Below are positions 22,658 through 32,248 of a stretch of 64,000 nt of DNA, in pieces. The stretch is from Paralithodes platypus (Eukaryota > Arthropoda > Malacostraca > Decapoda > Lithodidae). A model generated the notes under the pieces. The model made no database searches and had not been told where the DNA came from. It saw nothing but the letters and a program-made list of their open reading frames with translations. Every line of letters starts with the position of its first letter. Positions within the stretch are counted from its first letter, which is position 1. Position numbers and translations under genes: made by a program. The DNA is taken from the NCBI GenBank assembly GCA_032716605.1, contig CM064495.1, positions 24,831,760-24,895,759 on the forward strand, written 5' to 3'.

Positions 22658-25104
22658 ACCGGTCCCAATTCAATATGGCAGTAGGGGCAACTGGTACCGG
22701 CAATGACAGGGTTCCTTCTTGACTCATGTTACAACCCACAGTGGTGTCCCCTCCTATTGAGCCCCCTATTGGGCCATGATCAGGCCATAGCATTTGGTGA
22801 GGTAGCCACGTGGGCCCTCCCCACCAAAGCGAAGAAGCAACTAAGGACACATATGAAATCCCTCTGATAACTAGATCACTGGGGTTGTCCTCTGTGGACA
22901 CATAACGAAAATGACCGCCGGGGACTAATGACTTTGTCTCATCAACTCTATTTTGAACATATAGGCAAAATCTTTTTACTAGACAACCAGCATAGGGTTA
23001 TCTGGCTGTCCGACCAGAGGTATGCATTCTCTATAATCAGCTCGTCTGTGTAGGCCTCACATATATAACATGCCAGACGAGCTGCGAGAAGAACAGCAGT
23101 CAACTCCATCTTAGGTATGGTGAGGGACTTAATAGGCGCCACCTTAGCTTTGGCCATTACTAACCTACTCACCCCATCACCAACCGCATAGGCCGCTACA
23201 CCATATGCTACTGAGCTAGCATCACTAAATAGGTGCAGCGTAACCCTCTTAGAATTAGTGACCTGATGGGGAAACATGATACCTGTACTATCTATCATAT
23301 CGTTATAAATACCCTGCCAGTTAGCTCTCATGTCATCTGGAATGGGGACATCCCACCCACACTCTAATCTCCACATGTCCTGTACGAACCTCCGCGCCCG
23401 GATGGTTACCGGTAGCAACATTCCTAGAGGATCGAACACACTCGCAGTTAGACTTAGAGCCTCACGTTTTGTAACCAATGCAGGGCTACTTCCGCGGCAA
23501 TTAGCCTGTAACATATCCTTATCAGTTAGCCACTCAACGCCAAGTACCTTAACCCCATCTTGTTTGGCGGAAGCTATACCCTTCAGGTGCAACAGTTCCC
23601 GCAAACTCTCATTATTTGTGACCCACTCACGTAAAGACAGGTTAGCGCTGGAAAATATCCTACGGGCATCCCAACATTGTTGTTGCAAATCACCTACATC
23701 ATCACCAGTCCCCTGTAAGTTATCAATATACAACCCCCTTTTTAGCTTATTAACTACTTCACTGTCCTCCTGTATCATAGACAGGTGTTTTGAATGGTAG
23801 CATTAAGGAGGAACTGGGAACAGGTGGCCCCGAACAGAACTGCACGGAACCGGTAGACAATGTAAGGACTTGCAACATCCAAGGGATCAACGGGCCACAG
23901 AAACCTAGTAGCATCCCTATCCTTCTCACTCAACCCCACCATGAGAAATGCTTTCTCAATATCACTCACCCAGGCAAATTGATGGCATCTAAAGCGCAGA
24001 AGCACCTGGGTGAGGTCAGCCACTAGCGATGGACCTGTATGGAGACAGTCATTCAGACTGAACGCCTTCTCGTCCATCCTAGCCGAACAGTCAAACACTA
24101 TCCGTACAGGCGTAGTAACACTATCCTTGGTAATACCATGGTGAGCTAAGTAGTGAATGGGATGACCAGCTTGATTCCTGTTTTCTACCCTTTCAATAAA
24201 CCCCCTTTCTATCTGATTATCCAGAACCTTTGTATACTGTTGACAGTAGTTGGGATCCTTTATAAACTTACGCTGCAAGCCTCTCATTCTGCCCAGGGCT
24301 AACTTAAAGTTATCAGGTAATTTATCTATGTTATCTCTCCACGGCAGTTCCACTATATACTGTCCCTGTGCTTCGGAATACTGTACCGTTTCAGAAAATT
24401 TATTTAAGACTTTCTCCCCACCCTTACCAGTCTCATTAGTACTTATACCAATATGGGCCAAGTCCCATAGAGCTGTCAGATCCTTTAATTCTGGAGAATT
24501 CCTGCCAATATCTTCCTGTATCTCCACTAAAGGGTCTACTGCTAACTTAAGAACAGTGACTAACTCTACATGGGTCTCTTCTATATCTGACTGATAAGTG
24601 CCACTCAGTGCATAACCATAAATTGTGGGTAACATAACTATACTTCCTTCCCTGACATAGTCTGAATGTACAAAGTGTTAATAAAAGTCCGCCCCAATCA
24701 GTTAACCCTATCATATCTCCATCAGTGATACCTGGATCGGCTAATTTGTAACCCTGAGCCTGGATAGCATTTACCTCCATCTCTAATTCTCTCCCTGGTT
24801 TGTATACTGGTAACTCCTCCACCACAACGGCTCTCAATTTATGCACCCTTCTTCTGTGATGATAGGTTAACTCTACTATTTCATACTCAGTACTACCAAC
24901 TGAGCCAGTAAATCCCTGGAGCCTTAGCTGTTCCTTACTGACCCTAACGTAATCAAGCTGCGATAAAGCAGAGCGCAAGATGAAGGTACGCTGCGAACAT
25001 TGGTCCAACAAAGCTCTTACTTTACTGGTATGACCGTTTCTGTCGGTCAAGGGAATCTGAATGGTAGGCAACAACACTGCATTACGGCCCGAAGCCACAG
25101 CCAC
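22608..25104 (-). pseudogene. BEL-A protease, reverse transcriptase and RNase H
   Basis: 25104-24547 holds the aspartic-protease segment, with ALLDQCSQRTF where the family normally has DxGSQ; here the Gly is Cys. 24635-23775 holds RT N-terminal motifs: VRIVFDCSARMD, SLNDCLHTGPS, SDIEKAFLMV and FRAVLFGATCSQFLLN. 23778-22948 continues with GLYIDNLQGTGDD (catalytic box with YIDN), RAIRARRFVQDMW-type connection sequence and RNase H TLHLFSDASSVAYG...IPKMELTAVLLA. 22901-22608 continues the RNase H/linker. Each block is in a different frame, so at least three frameshifts or stops separate them. Confidence 0.85.
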
Positions 25105-26240
25105 AAATAATTAAAATGTTTCTGTTGGCAGAATCGGCACGGCCTAATTTTAGGGTTAGTACACCCCTGGCTGCCATGTTCTGACGACAGGCACCTGACA
25201 CACAATTTCAACTGCCTTGCTCTATTGGCCTTGGCGGGACTGTTCTTGTATTTTGCACACTTTGCCCAAAAATGTCCTGTCTTTAAACACAACTTACATC
25301 CATACTTCTGCTTGGTATCGGGTATCTGATACACCGCATATGCTGCTGTGGCGGTCGCCCCAAACTGTTCTAGTGGATTATGTCTACTTTCTAGATTGCA
25401 CACTTCAGTCTTAAACACACGAACATATTCATCCACATCCAGCCAGTTGTCTTTTAATTCACGCTTAATCACTTCAGAGAGTGCACTAGGAAGTTTATTA
25501 TGCAACAGTACTGCACACATTTCACTTACTGTTACATCCATAGAGCGTAATGACTCTAACGCACACTCAAATGACGCGGAAAAATCTTTCAGAGCACTGA
25601 CCTCCTGGCTAGGATGCGGGAGATTACACAGTTTCGCTATGTGAGCTGCTTTGATGCGATCCTTTTGACCATAACTGTTTTTCAGTATAGTGACCGCTGG
25701 TTCATAACTTGCAGCGACCAAACTAAACCCACTAACAATTTGTAGAGCCTCACCACTAAGTTGTCCCTTTAGATACGTAAATTTCTGAATGTCAGTTAAG
25801 TCTGTTTGGGAGTGAACACTACAATCAAAAAGCTCCCAGAAACCCACCCACTGTGTTGGATCCCCGTCAAAAACTGGCAACTTCAGGGAGGATAGCTTAA
25901 TACCCTTCTGTTTCCTACTTGCTGCGCTATCATGAGATCTACCAGTAGTGGTTGTCTGTAGAGCACTATCCAACTCAGCTAACTGACTGTTTACTTGATT
26001 AACATACTGAATATCTTTCACCATCTCATCCTCTAACTGATCATCTGAATATAAGCTATACAACTCTATGCTATACAACTCGATATCAGCTAGGGCCTTT
26101 TCTACAGTGATTTTCACACCCCTTACATCATGCAGTGTAGCAGCATGTTCAATAAATTCAGACAGATTAGAGGTAAGCTTAGTAATCCCTCCCTTCTTGG
26201 CGGCCCTGAACCGCCGCAATGACTTTATTTTATCCTCCAT
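25047..26240 (-). CDS. BEL-A Gag (397 codons, frame breaks just before protease)
   Basis: Starts at ATG 26240. Around residues 100-250 is the DUF1759-type capsid region, with LKLPVFDGDPTQWVGFWELF, YLKGQLSGEAL and YGQKDRIKAAHI. Near the C-terminus is a zinc knuckle, CKLCLKTGHFWAKC, followed by more Cys pairs (CVRC, CRFCQQKH). The frame then runs out of register near 25105. The protease continues in another frame, indicating a single small indel. In most BEL/Pao elements gag and pol form one ORF, so decay is likelier than programmed frameshifting. Confidence 0.85.
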   Translation of the reverse strand: MEDKIKSLRRFRAAKKGGITKLTSNLSEFIEHAATLHDVRGVKITVEKALADIELYSIELYSLYSDDQLEDEMVKDIQYVNQVNSQLAELDSALQTTTTGRSHDSAASRKQKGIKLSSLKLPVFDGDPTQWVGFWELFDCSVHSQTDLTDIQKFTYLKGQLSGEALQIVSGFSLVAASYEPAVTILKNSYGQKDRIKAAHIAKLCNLPHPSQEVSALKDFSASFECALESLRSMDVTVSEMCAVLLHNKLPSALSEVIKRELKDNWLDVDEYVRVFKTEVCNLESRHNPLEQFGATATAAYAVYQIPDTKQKYGCKLCLKTGHFWAKCAKYKNSPAKANRARQLKLCVRCLSSEHGSQGCTNPKIRPCRFCQQKHFNYLWLWLRAVMQCCCLPFRFP

Positions 26241-26572
26241 TCTTAAAAGTTTACGGTAACTAAAGCTTAAGGAACAACAATACTAATCGTCACTGTAGGC
26301 TAACCTATTCTAATCTATTCTAAGCCTAGGCTAACCTACTTACATTGATGACAACAGCAACCAAGCAAATTGAAGCATGCAGATCGCGTGCCCCCTGTGA
26401 GTTTACAAATTATCAAAGAAAAGGAAATTTTACCCTATGTCATATTACTCTACTTTACAATATTTACTTTACTATATTAAATTTTAACAAATTGCAAAGA
26501 AAAAGAAAGAAGGATCAAGACTCCTCTGAAGGAGGAACAGCCGCAGCCGTCGTCCTAGTCTTGAGATCTAGC
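26241..26572. other. BEL-A spacer between SGNH ORF and gag
   Basis: About 330 bases of leader between the SGNH stop codon (26573-26575) and the gag ATG. No ORF recognised on the minus strand. If the SGNH ORF is translated, gag would need a separate start or a spliced/reinitiating message. Confidence 0.4.
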
Positions 26573-27217
26573 CTATTGCGTCGACTGCTCCTCCTCGGCC
26601 CCGTCCTTCTCCTCAAAGAAGGCACGCACTCTGTCCAGTAGCCTATCTAACACCTTCCGGCACCCTGGCGCATCTAAATGAACTCTGTCCTACAAGTCGG
26701 TCTTACTCATCCCCATGGCAAAGTACCTTTGTTTAGTATATGGGAGATTTTTTCGCAAGCGGAGGTTCACATCATTTTTTGCCCTATTGTACTCCTCGGG
26801 GGTCATACCCCTAGGGCTTACCCTAGATTCCAGACTGACCACCAGACAGTGACCCCCAGTCCTTTCTTCTATCTCTTCAGCTAGAGACTGGAGCCCGAGG
26901 GCCACCCTCTGAAGGTCAGTCTGCAAGGTCAAATCGTTTCCCCCGAGGATCAGGAACGTAAGATCCGGCTTGTAGGCTAGGAGCGCATCCCAGGCCGCGG
27001 TCTGCCTGACAGTGTCCACCCTTGCCCCTGGTCTATAGATTTGCTTAACAAAAAAAGCAGGGCACTGCACTGGACGATCCAGCGGAAAATCCCGTACATA
27101 GGAATGGCCGAAGAGGGACACCTTTCTCAAAGGCACAGGGTAATGACCGGACGATGGCACAAACTCTTGGCCAATGACCCCTGCCCTTGCAGCTTTCCCC
27201 GGTGTACCCCTCGGCAT
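26573..27217 (-). pseudogene. SGNH-hydrolase (GDSL esterase-like) ORF inside BEL-A, one in-frame stop
   Basis: From the first ATG (27217) the frame encodes the SGNH blocks in order. Block I is SLFGHSYVRDFP with the nucleophile Ser. Block II is YRPGARVDTV with Gly. Block III is FLILGGNDLTLQ with Asn. After an in-frame TAG at 26690-26692, Block V follows as DRVHLDAPGCRKVL with the Asp/His pair. The frame then ends at 26573-26575. All four catalytic-block residues are therefore present and only one stop interrupts them. The ORF lies between the primer-binding site and gag, in the same orientation as the element, so it belongs to BEL-A. The frame is open back to 27316, but no ATG occurs before 27217. 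Esterase domains are known in ORF1 of CR1-type LINEs; I know of no established case upstream of gag in BEL/Pao. Confidence 0.75.
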
Positions 27218-27311
27218 TTGTCCACTGGATCGCCCAGCTCTACACAAAGGCAGACAAGTCAGGCCTAATACCCCCCCAATCACTATCAATATATAACAGA
27301 TGGCCCAGTAT

Positions 27312-27329
27312 CCTGGTCACACGGCACCA
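27312..27329 (-). promoter_or_regulatory. BEL-A tRNA primer-binding site
   Basis: Four bases inside the 5' LTR the minus strand reads TGGTGCCGTGTGACCAGG, starting with the TGG expected opposite a tRNA CCA end. It resembles, but does not exactly match, a His-type tRNA 3' end from memory, so the priming tRNA is not assigned. Confidence 0.6.
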
Positions 27330-27333
27330 AGTA

Positions 27334-27872
27334 TATCCTGTTTATTATTCCTAGGGGGTAGAGGAGAAACGGATATAAATTAAATAATTAGACCTGGGAA
27401 GATGAATTGGCCTAGGCTATAAAAATGATACCGGTCGGCGTTGGACTTACGTGTTAAATTGTATATGTAGGCTATCTGTGGTAGTATCTATGAAGTACTT
27501 CTAGTATTAAAGGAACTTAGCTGTGATGCAAAGAGTGTAGGTTAGGTGATAGACATGTCGATAGGTGAAGATCAGGGAAGTTCTGTTGTTATGTGGCAGC
27601 AACTGGTGGTTTGTTGTGAATGGGACGAAGTCTCTGTGTGAAGTGTACTGAGATTCCCTTTTATCGTAACAATATAAAATATATTTAAGGGTTCTATATC
27701 GTCCCCCGTGATTAAATAATAAGGGAAAATAAACTAAGATATAATTGGTGCAACCACAGTAATATTTATCCACAAAGATAAATAAAGTAATGCGTATAAA
27801 CAAAAAGGAACCAGCTGTCGTGAAACCGGGAAATTCAAACTACGGTATATATACCAGCTAGGATTCACGACA
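27334..27872 (-). repeat. BEL-A 5' LTR (539 bp)
   Basis: Direct repeat of 20456-21003. It starts TGTCGTGAATCC and ends CAGGATA in element orientation. The promoter would lie here, but no TATA box or initiator is distinctive enough to mark. Confidence 0.93.
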
Positions 27873-27877
27873 TGTGC
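27873..27877. repeat. BEL-A target-site duplication, right copy (TGTGC)
   Basis: Second copy of TGTGC, directly beside the 5' LTR. LINE-1W coding sequence resumes from here. Confidence 0.85.
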
Positions 27878-28720
27878 ACATCTTCCTGCTAAGAAGTTGG
27901 CCAGCCATCTTTTTGTGTTGTTGTGCATGTTTGTGTTGTAGATTTTGTTTGTTAGGTTGTGGCGGGGGATGGCATCGAAGGCTTTACTAATGTCGAGTGT
28001 GGCAAGTACTGATCGGTGTGGTGGTCTAGCTGAGTTGATGCCATCAAAAGCTCTTTGTGTAAGGTCTGTAAGAATAGTGTTTGTGGAGTGCAATGGCCTG
28101 AAGCCGTGTTGTGATGGAGAAAGGGGTAAGTCAGGTGTCATCAGTTTTAGTACAAGGCGCTCTATGACTTGGAGGGGGTGCAAAGGAGTGTGATAGGGCG
28201 GTGTGAGGAGGGTAGCATGGGGTCTTTGTTAGGTTTGGGGAATGTGATGATGATACCATGCTTCCAGATGTCTTGTATTGTGTTGTGTGAGTAGCTGTAG
28301 TTTGATATGTTAGTGAGTGCTTGTATGACTTGTGGTCTGAGGTGAATGTTGCTTATGTTGTCTAGGCCACAGGTGGGTGAGAGCTTGAGATTGTTGATGA
28401 TATGCTTTGTCTGGTTGTTGGTGAAGGGTGTATAGTCAGGGTCTGTGGGGAGTTGTCTTTTTCGTCGGATGACACGTCGGTCGTCTTTGTGGGGTTTTAG
28501 GTGACTGACATGAGAGAAGGGATTGATGAGAGTGTTTGCTTGTTGTTTACGTGAAGGAGTAGAGTCTTTTGTTGTGATTGCAGCATGTGATTGTGTTGTG
28601 TTGCTGTTGGAAAGTGTGATGCTGTTTAGTGTTTTGTAGAGTTTTTTGGGGTTTGTTTTGTGATCGAGTGTTTGTAGGAAGTTATTCCAATTTAGTGTTT
28701 GTTGTTCTTGTATTTTGTTG
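27878..28720 (-). pseudogene. LINE-1W reverse transcriptase, N-terminal part (fingers/palm)
   Basis: The minus strand reads HRPITLLC (RT motif 1) near 28210, then VIERLVLKLM, SQHGFRPLHST and SVLATLDISKAFDAIP (the first catalytic Asp). It ends in RWLANFLAGRCAHV at the BEL-A junction. A 1-base indel near 28190 breaks the frame. The remaining domains continue at 20450-19905. Confidence 0.8.
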
Positions 28721-29730
28721 TTAATCTGGATGTTGAGTGCTTGAATTTGTTGATTGATGTCTTGTGTGGGGTGCTGGGGAGTGTTTCAGTGTGTCGCGTT
28801 GCATGATGAGGTTTTGAATTTCTGGTGAGAAGTTGGGGTTGTGTTCTTTTATGTTACCTCTTGGAATGTGTTTCTTGTCGGCGTTTTGGATAGTCGTGTT
28901 GAATGTGTGTACAGCGTTGTTGATGTTAGTGATGGGTGTACTGTTTAAGGTTTCAAAGTGTTGTTCTGTCTCATTTGTGAAAGCTTCCCAGTTAGCTCTT
29001 TTATAGTTAGTGTAAGTGTGTCTGTGGCTAGCTGGGGTGTGTCTTGTTTTGGTGGTGATAATGATCGGGAGGTGGTCTGAGCCTAAGGTTCTGACCACCC
29101 TCCAGGATGTTGTGGGGGCGACTTCAGGGGAGCAAAAGGTGATATCAGGAGATGATGGGGTGTAGAGGGCTTGGTGGGGAGTATGGGTATGCTGATGAAT
29201 GTTATTGAGGATATATAGGTTGTCTGTTTGGTGTTGTAAGACCAGCCCTCTGTCTGTGTCGAGGTTGTCGACAAACCAGGCCGACGTCTTTGCATTGAAA
29301 TCACCACCCAGGATGATGTGTGGGGTGTTTGTGATGTGTTGTATTTGTGGTCTGTAATCATTTGGTACTGTAGGGGATGTTTGGGGAGGGATGTATGTGT
29401 TTATGATGGTAATGTTGGATCTGTTGCCAGTGCGTATTTTAATTGATTGTATTTCTGTTGTGTTGTCGTTTGGGGGGAGGAGGGATTTGGTATGTGCACT
29501 GGTGTCTATATATGTTATATCTTTGTGTACCAGGGTGATGAGTCCACCGCCAATGCCGACGGCCCGGTCATGTCGTATGGTTGTGAAATTGTGAAATGAA
29601 GGTGTTTTTTGTGTTTACAGAGTTTTGTTTCTTGTAAGATGGCAATGTGTATGTTGTGTTGTTTGATGAAGTGTGTGAATTCATGTTTCTTTGTGTTGAT
29701 GCCATCTATGTTTAGTTGAAGGATGTTAAT
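28721..29730 (-). pseudogene. LINE-1W APE-type endonuclease and linker
   Basis: Minus-strand reading from about 29730 gives LQLNIDGINTK and AILQETKL, the N-terminal endonuclease motifs. GGDFNAKTSAW near 29290-29325 carries the catalytic Asp/Asn. GSDHLPII near 29070-29090 carries the C-terminal His. These are the canonical APE-like endonuclease boxes of the Jockey/CR1 groups. The frame shifts between the GGDFNAK and SDHLPI boxes near 29080-29100. The stretch to 28721 is the endonuclease-RT linker. Confidence 0.8.
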
Positions 29731-29767
29731 GTTGTGTGTGCGGTGTATGTTGGGTGCTGCTGCACGA

Positions 29768-29806
29768 GGATAGGGGGGGGGGGGGGGAGGGGGGGGGGGG
29801 GGGGGG
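29768..29806 (+). repeat. Poly-G tract
   Basis: Near-continuous G on the plus strand, broken by single A bases. It translates to poly-Pro on the LINE-1W coding strand and lies at the point where the ORF changes frame. Confidence 0.85.
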
Positions 29807-30217
29807 ACGGAATTGGGGTGCAGGAGATGAGGGTAGGAATGGATTAGGTTGGGGTGTGGATGGGCTGGGTGGGTTGGGGAGGAGAGGTGGACGGGGTTTA
29901 GGAGTGGGCGTGGATGTTATGGGCAGGTTATGTTGGTTGGGGAAGAGAGGTGGACGGGTTTTAGGAGAGGGAGTGGATGGTATGGTAAGGTTATGTGGGT
30001 TGGGGAGGAGAGGTGGACGGGCTTTAGGGGAGGGATTTGACTGGGAGAGGGAGGAGCATGAGGAACATGTCCAGGTGTTTGTGTAGTGTTTCATGGAGGC
30101 AAGTGTTGTGCAGGTGAAATGGGTCCAGTTCCCGCATGAGTTGCAGAGAACTGAACCCTTAGTTTGGTGGCTCGAAGTAATGGGTTTTGAGCAAGTTGGA
30201 CATGTGTATTTGTAGGT

Positions 30218-30244
30218 GGGTCCTGGGTTGCTCTCAATGTCTCC
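30218..30244 (-). other. 2A-like ribosome-skipping motif (GDIESNPGP)
   Basis: Codons for G-D-I-E-S-N-P-G-P on the minus strand match every fixed position of the 2A core. If active, it would separate an N-terminal peptide of about 100 residues from the PHD-containing product. Confidence 0.8.
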
Positions 30245-30618
30245 GGCCAGAAGGAGTCTTCGAGAAATGACAGCCGGAGAGTCATTTCTCGGTGTAGGAA
30301 AAACTGTGTACTGTATTGTGTGTGTGTGTGTGGTGTGAGATGTGTCAGAGGTGTGAGAATTGCCCGGCGCGACCGCAGCCGCTCCAAGGACGCATGCCCC
30401 TAGGGAGGGGGCAGGGGATAGTTGTGGCGGTTTGGCTCCCGGAAACTGCTCCCCACGGTCGGCAGCAGGCTCCTCCACTGTCGGTGATCTTGTCCCCGGA
30501 CGGGAGGGTCGGCAGCCATCCATGGTCGGCAGTTCCGGGAGATGGTCCCACGGCGTAGACGCCGCCACTCCAGGACCTGTGCAATAGTTATGATCTTCGG
30601 TCCAAACATTTGTTTTGC

Positions 30619-30653
30619 ACCCCCCCCCCCCCCCCCAACAGCCCCCCCCCCCC
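30619..30653 (+). repeat. Poly-C tracts at the 5' edge of LINE-1W
   Basis: Two C runs of about 17 and 14 bases separated by AACAG. They lie just upstream of the LINE-1W coding region on its strand. Confidence 0.85.
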
Positions 30654-31127
30654 CTCAACCAGCTGAACCACAATCCTTCCGGCGGAAATGCGGATTCCTA
30701 CAGGAGCTCTGAGCTCAGCCCGCCGAGTTAACTCGCCCTGACCACAATTGTCACGCGGTAAAGACTTCCTCGCCCTGCGACGCCCCAGTCAAGTGTGCAA
30801 GTGTTAAGATACGTCATGCGGCGGATAGTCATACACTAACGGTCTAATAGGGCCTGTGACACTTGTCATAGGTAAGCAGTTCCAATCAGCTTAGACGGAA
30901 AAGCGCCAGATTTTTTCATGGCGGGTCCAGCGGAAGCTTAGAGTAGTTGTGACTATAGCTAATTTTCCGGGGGACTCAAGGTAGGATGTATTAACACCTC
31001 GCAGGTTATCCTTATGAGCATTGATTCCTGGAAATTTTATATTTCCAGAATTCCCGGCACCTTAGTGACTACAGGACCGGCGGGTGGTGGCTGCTGATTC
31101 CGGCGGGGGGGGTCCCCTTTATCCATC
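30654..31127. other. Non-coding sequence before the DIRS gag start
   Basis: Lies between the 5' edge of LINE-1W and the first DIRS ATG at 31128. It probably contains the DIRS left terminal repeat and promoter, but no inverted or split repeat matching 55170-55480 could be recognised by eye. The DIRS left boundary is therefore open. Confidence 0.35.
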
Positions 31128-31317
31128 ATGCCTCGGTTTGAGTTATGCGCTACTCCTAACTGTTCACTGTTACCTATATTCACTCATAAACTCTGTGTTT
31201 AAAATGTGTTAAGTGTTTAGACCGCTCTAGAGGCTTGTGGGTGTCAAAGCGTTGTTCCGTCTGTGCCGACTTGAAAACGGCTTTGTTCACCAAGAAAGAC
31301 TTGTCGTGCTTGGCAGC
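31128..31317 (+). pseudogene. DIRS Gag, N-terminal piece
   Basis: The ATG at 31128 opens a Cys-containing sequence. After a 1-base shift near 31200 it continues as KCVKCLDRSRGLWVSKRC and VCADLKTALF up to the BEL-B junction. The Cys pairs suggest a small zinc-binding module. The frame resumes at 39657 with LQEIKEIF-type sequence, in register if one GCAGC copy is dropped. Confidence 0.7.
31313..31317. repeat. BEL-B target-site duplication, left copy (GCAGC)
   Basis: GCAGC precedes the LTR at 31318 and is repeated at 39657-39661 after the other LTR. Confidence 0.85.
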
Positions 31318-32104
31318 TGTGGTAAACTATCAATGGAAGTTAAATATTACTAAGCTATAATGAATCAAATAAAATCAATCTAAATTAAAACTACTCCATA
31401 TCTAAATTGAATTCAATCTGAAACAAGCTAATTTATATCCAAAGGTCTCACATAATACATTTATATATAGGGTAAGGTTATAAGGGTTAATATTAGCCAG
31501 GAATTAACTCACCAATAGTTCCACGTGGCAATGAGGCAAGGGAGAACGTTTACCCAATATGGCGGACAATGGGGAGGCAAGACACCGGTCCAGAGACTCG
31601 AGTCAAGTGAAAGAAAGAATAAATTATTACATGGGAATGGACATGAATATTATGCTTAACTGTCAGTCAATCATGGCGTCGATGAGAGCGTCGTGACGGT
31701 GTAGCTGTTTGTATTGCTGTCAGTGTATTGTGATTAGAGGCACAATAGCTCGATCAACTGAAGGCGGAATTTAGATGTTAACTGGTTGGTGTTCGTGGAG
31801 GCTCTGCTCTCTCTTCCTCAGAGGCACACCTTGCTGCCTTGGAAAACGCCAGGAGCCCAAATTATCGTACCGCATCTAGGTTGCTCTATACGATAAATTA
31901 TATTAATATATACGATAAATTCATATATACTACATAAGACCATGGCAATATTGCTTAATAGCATATTAGGCCTTTTATAACTTAACTTATTTACAATCTT
32001 ATAATATACGATCTACTCGTTCTACATCGTGCTGCAGGAGCGACCGTGACGTCACAGAGACATACGGGATCACAAAAGAGTCATAGCCTATCGTATTTAC
32101 GATA
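31318..32104 (-). repeat. BEL-B 3' LTR (787 bp)
   Basis: Direct repeat of 38428-39656 once the MITE at 39069-39506 and one TTAA are removed. The plus-strand ends read TGTGGTAAAC and TTTACGATA. Confidence 0.93.
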
Positions 32105-32122
32105 CACTCCCCCCACAAAAAA
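32105..32122 (-). promoter_or_regulatory. BEL-B polypurine tract
   Basis: In element orientation TTTTTTGTGGGGGGAGTG directly precedes the 3' LTR. This is the expected position and composition of the plus-strand primer. Confidence 0.65.
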
Positions 32123-32248
32123 TACCTGAACCCCACCTTAAACTTAAAGTTGCCCAGAGGCTATCTTCTGACGCCACATGTTGACGGCGCCAGCCGCAGC
32201 GCGTCTGGGACGCGTCCCGGTCCGAGAATGATCACCATCAGTTAGAGG

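Larger units (their letters stand above)
20456..27872 (-). mobile_element. BEL-A: BEL/Pao LTR retrotransposon with extra SGNH ORF
   Basis: Two direct LTRs (20456-21003 and 27334-27872) flank an interior read on the minus strand. Its order is primer-binding site, SGNH-hydrolase ORF, gag, protease, RT, RNase H, integrase. The 5-bp duplication TGTGC borders it. It sits within the RT domain of LINE-1W. The LTRs differ by about a dozen substitutions and one 9-base indel by eye, so insertion is relatively recent. The pol region nevertheless has several frameshifts and stops, so the copy is not autonomous. Confidence 0.93.
29726..30523 (-). pseudogene. LINE-1W N-terminal ORF: 2A-like peptide, PHD-type finger, proline-rich tail
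   Basis: The first ATG of the open frame is at 30523. After about 90 residues comes LLLAGDIESNPGP, which fits the 2A consensus D(V/I)ExNPGP that makes ribosomes skip a peptide bond before the final Pro. Next is a Cys/His cluster of PHD spacing: CPTCSK, CNSCGNWTHFTC and CSSCSS. A long Pro-rich stretch follows, ending at a poly-G tract (plus strand 29768-29806). The endonuclease starts at once in an adjacent frame. The homopolymer could have caused that frame change, so finger and endonuclease may belong to one original ORF. 2A motifs at such positions are described for some animal APE-type LINEs. Confidence 0.8.
19905..30650 (-). mobile_element. LINE-1W: Jockey/CR1-like non-LTR retrotransposon, split by BEL-A
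   Basis: Reading leftwards on the minus strand: a 2A-like motif and PHD-type finger (30523-29726), APE endonuclease (29730-29060), reverse transcriptase N-terminal half (about 28700-27878), then after BEL-A the C-terminal half (20450-19905). The 5' end lies near 30650, just past a poly-C tract. The element stops at about 19905 just after the RT core, with no 3' UTR or tail. Its 3' end has therefore been removed, unlike the usual 5' truncation of LINEs. The duplicated word TGTGC (20451-20455 and 27873-27877) marks the BEL-A insertion. Confidence 0.85.

Noticed and set aside
25100..25115. Programmed frameshift between BEL-A gag and protease
   Set aside because: No slippery heptamer is evident and other frame breaks are scattered through pol, so decay is the simpler reading.
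30654..31127. DIRS left terminal repeat
   Set aside because: No matching inverted or split repeat could be found by eye at 55170-55480; a dot-plot would decide.
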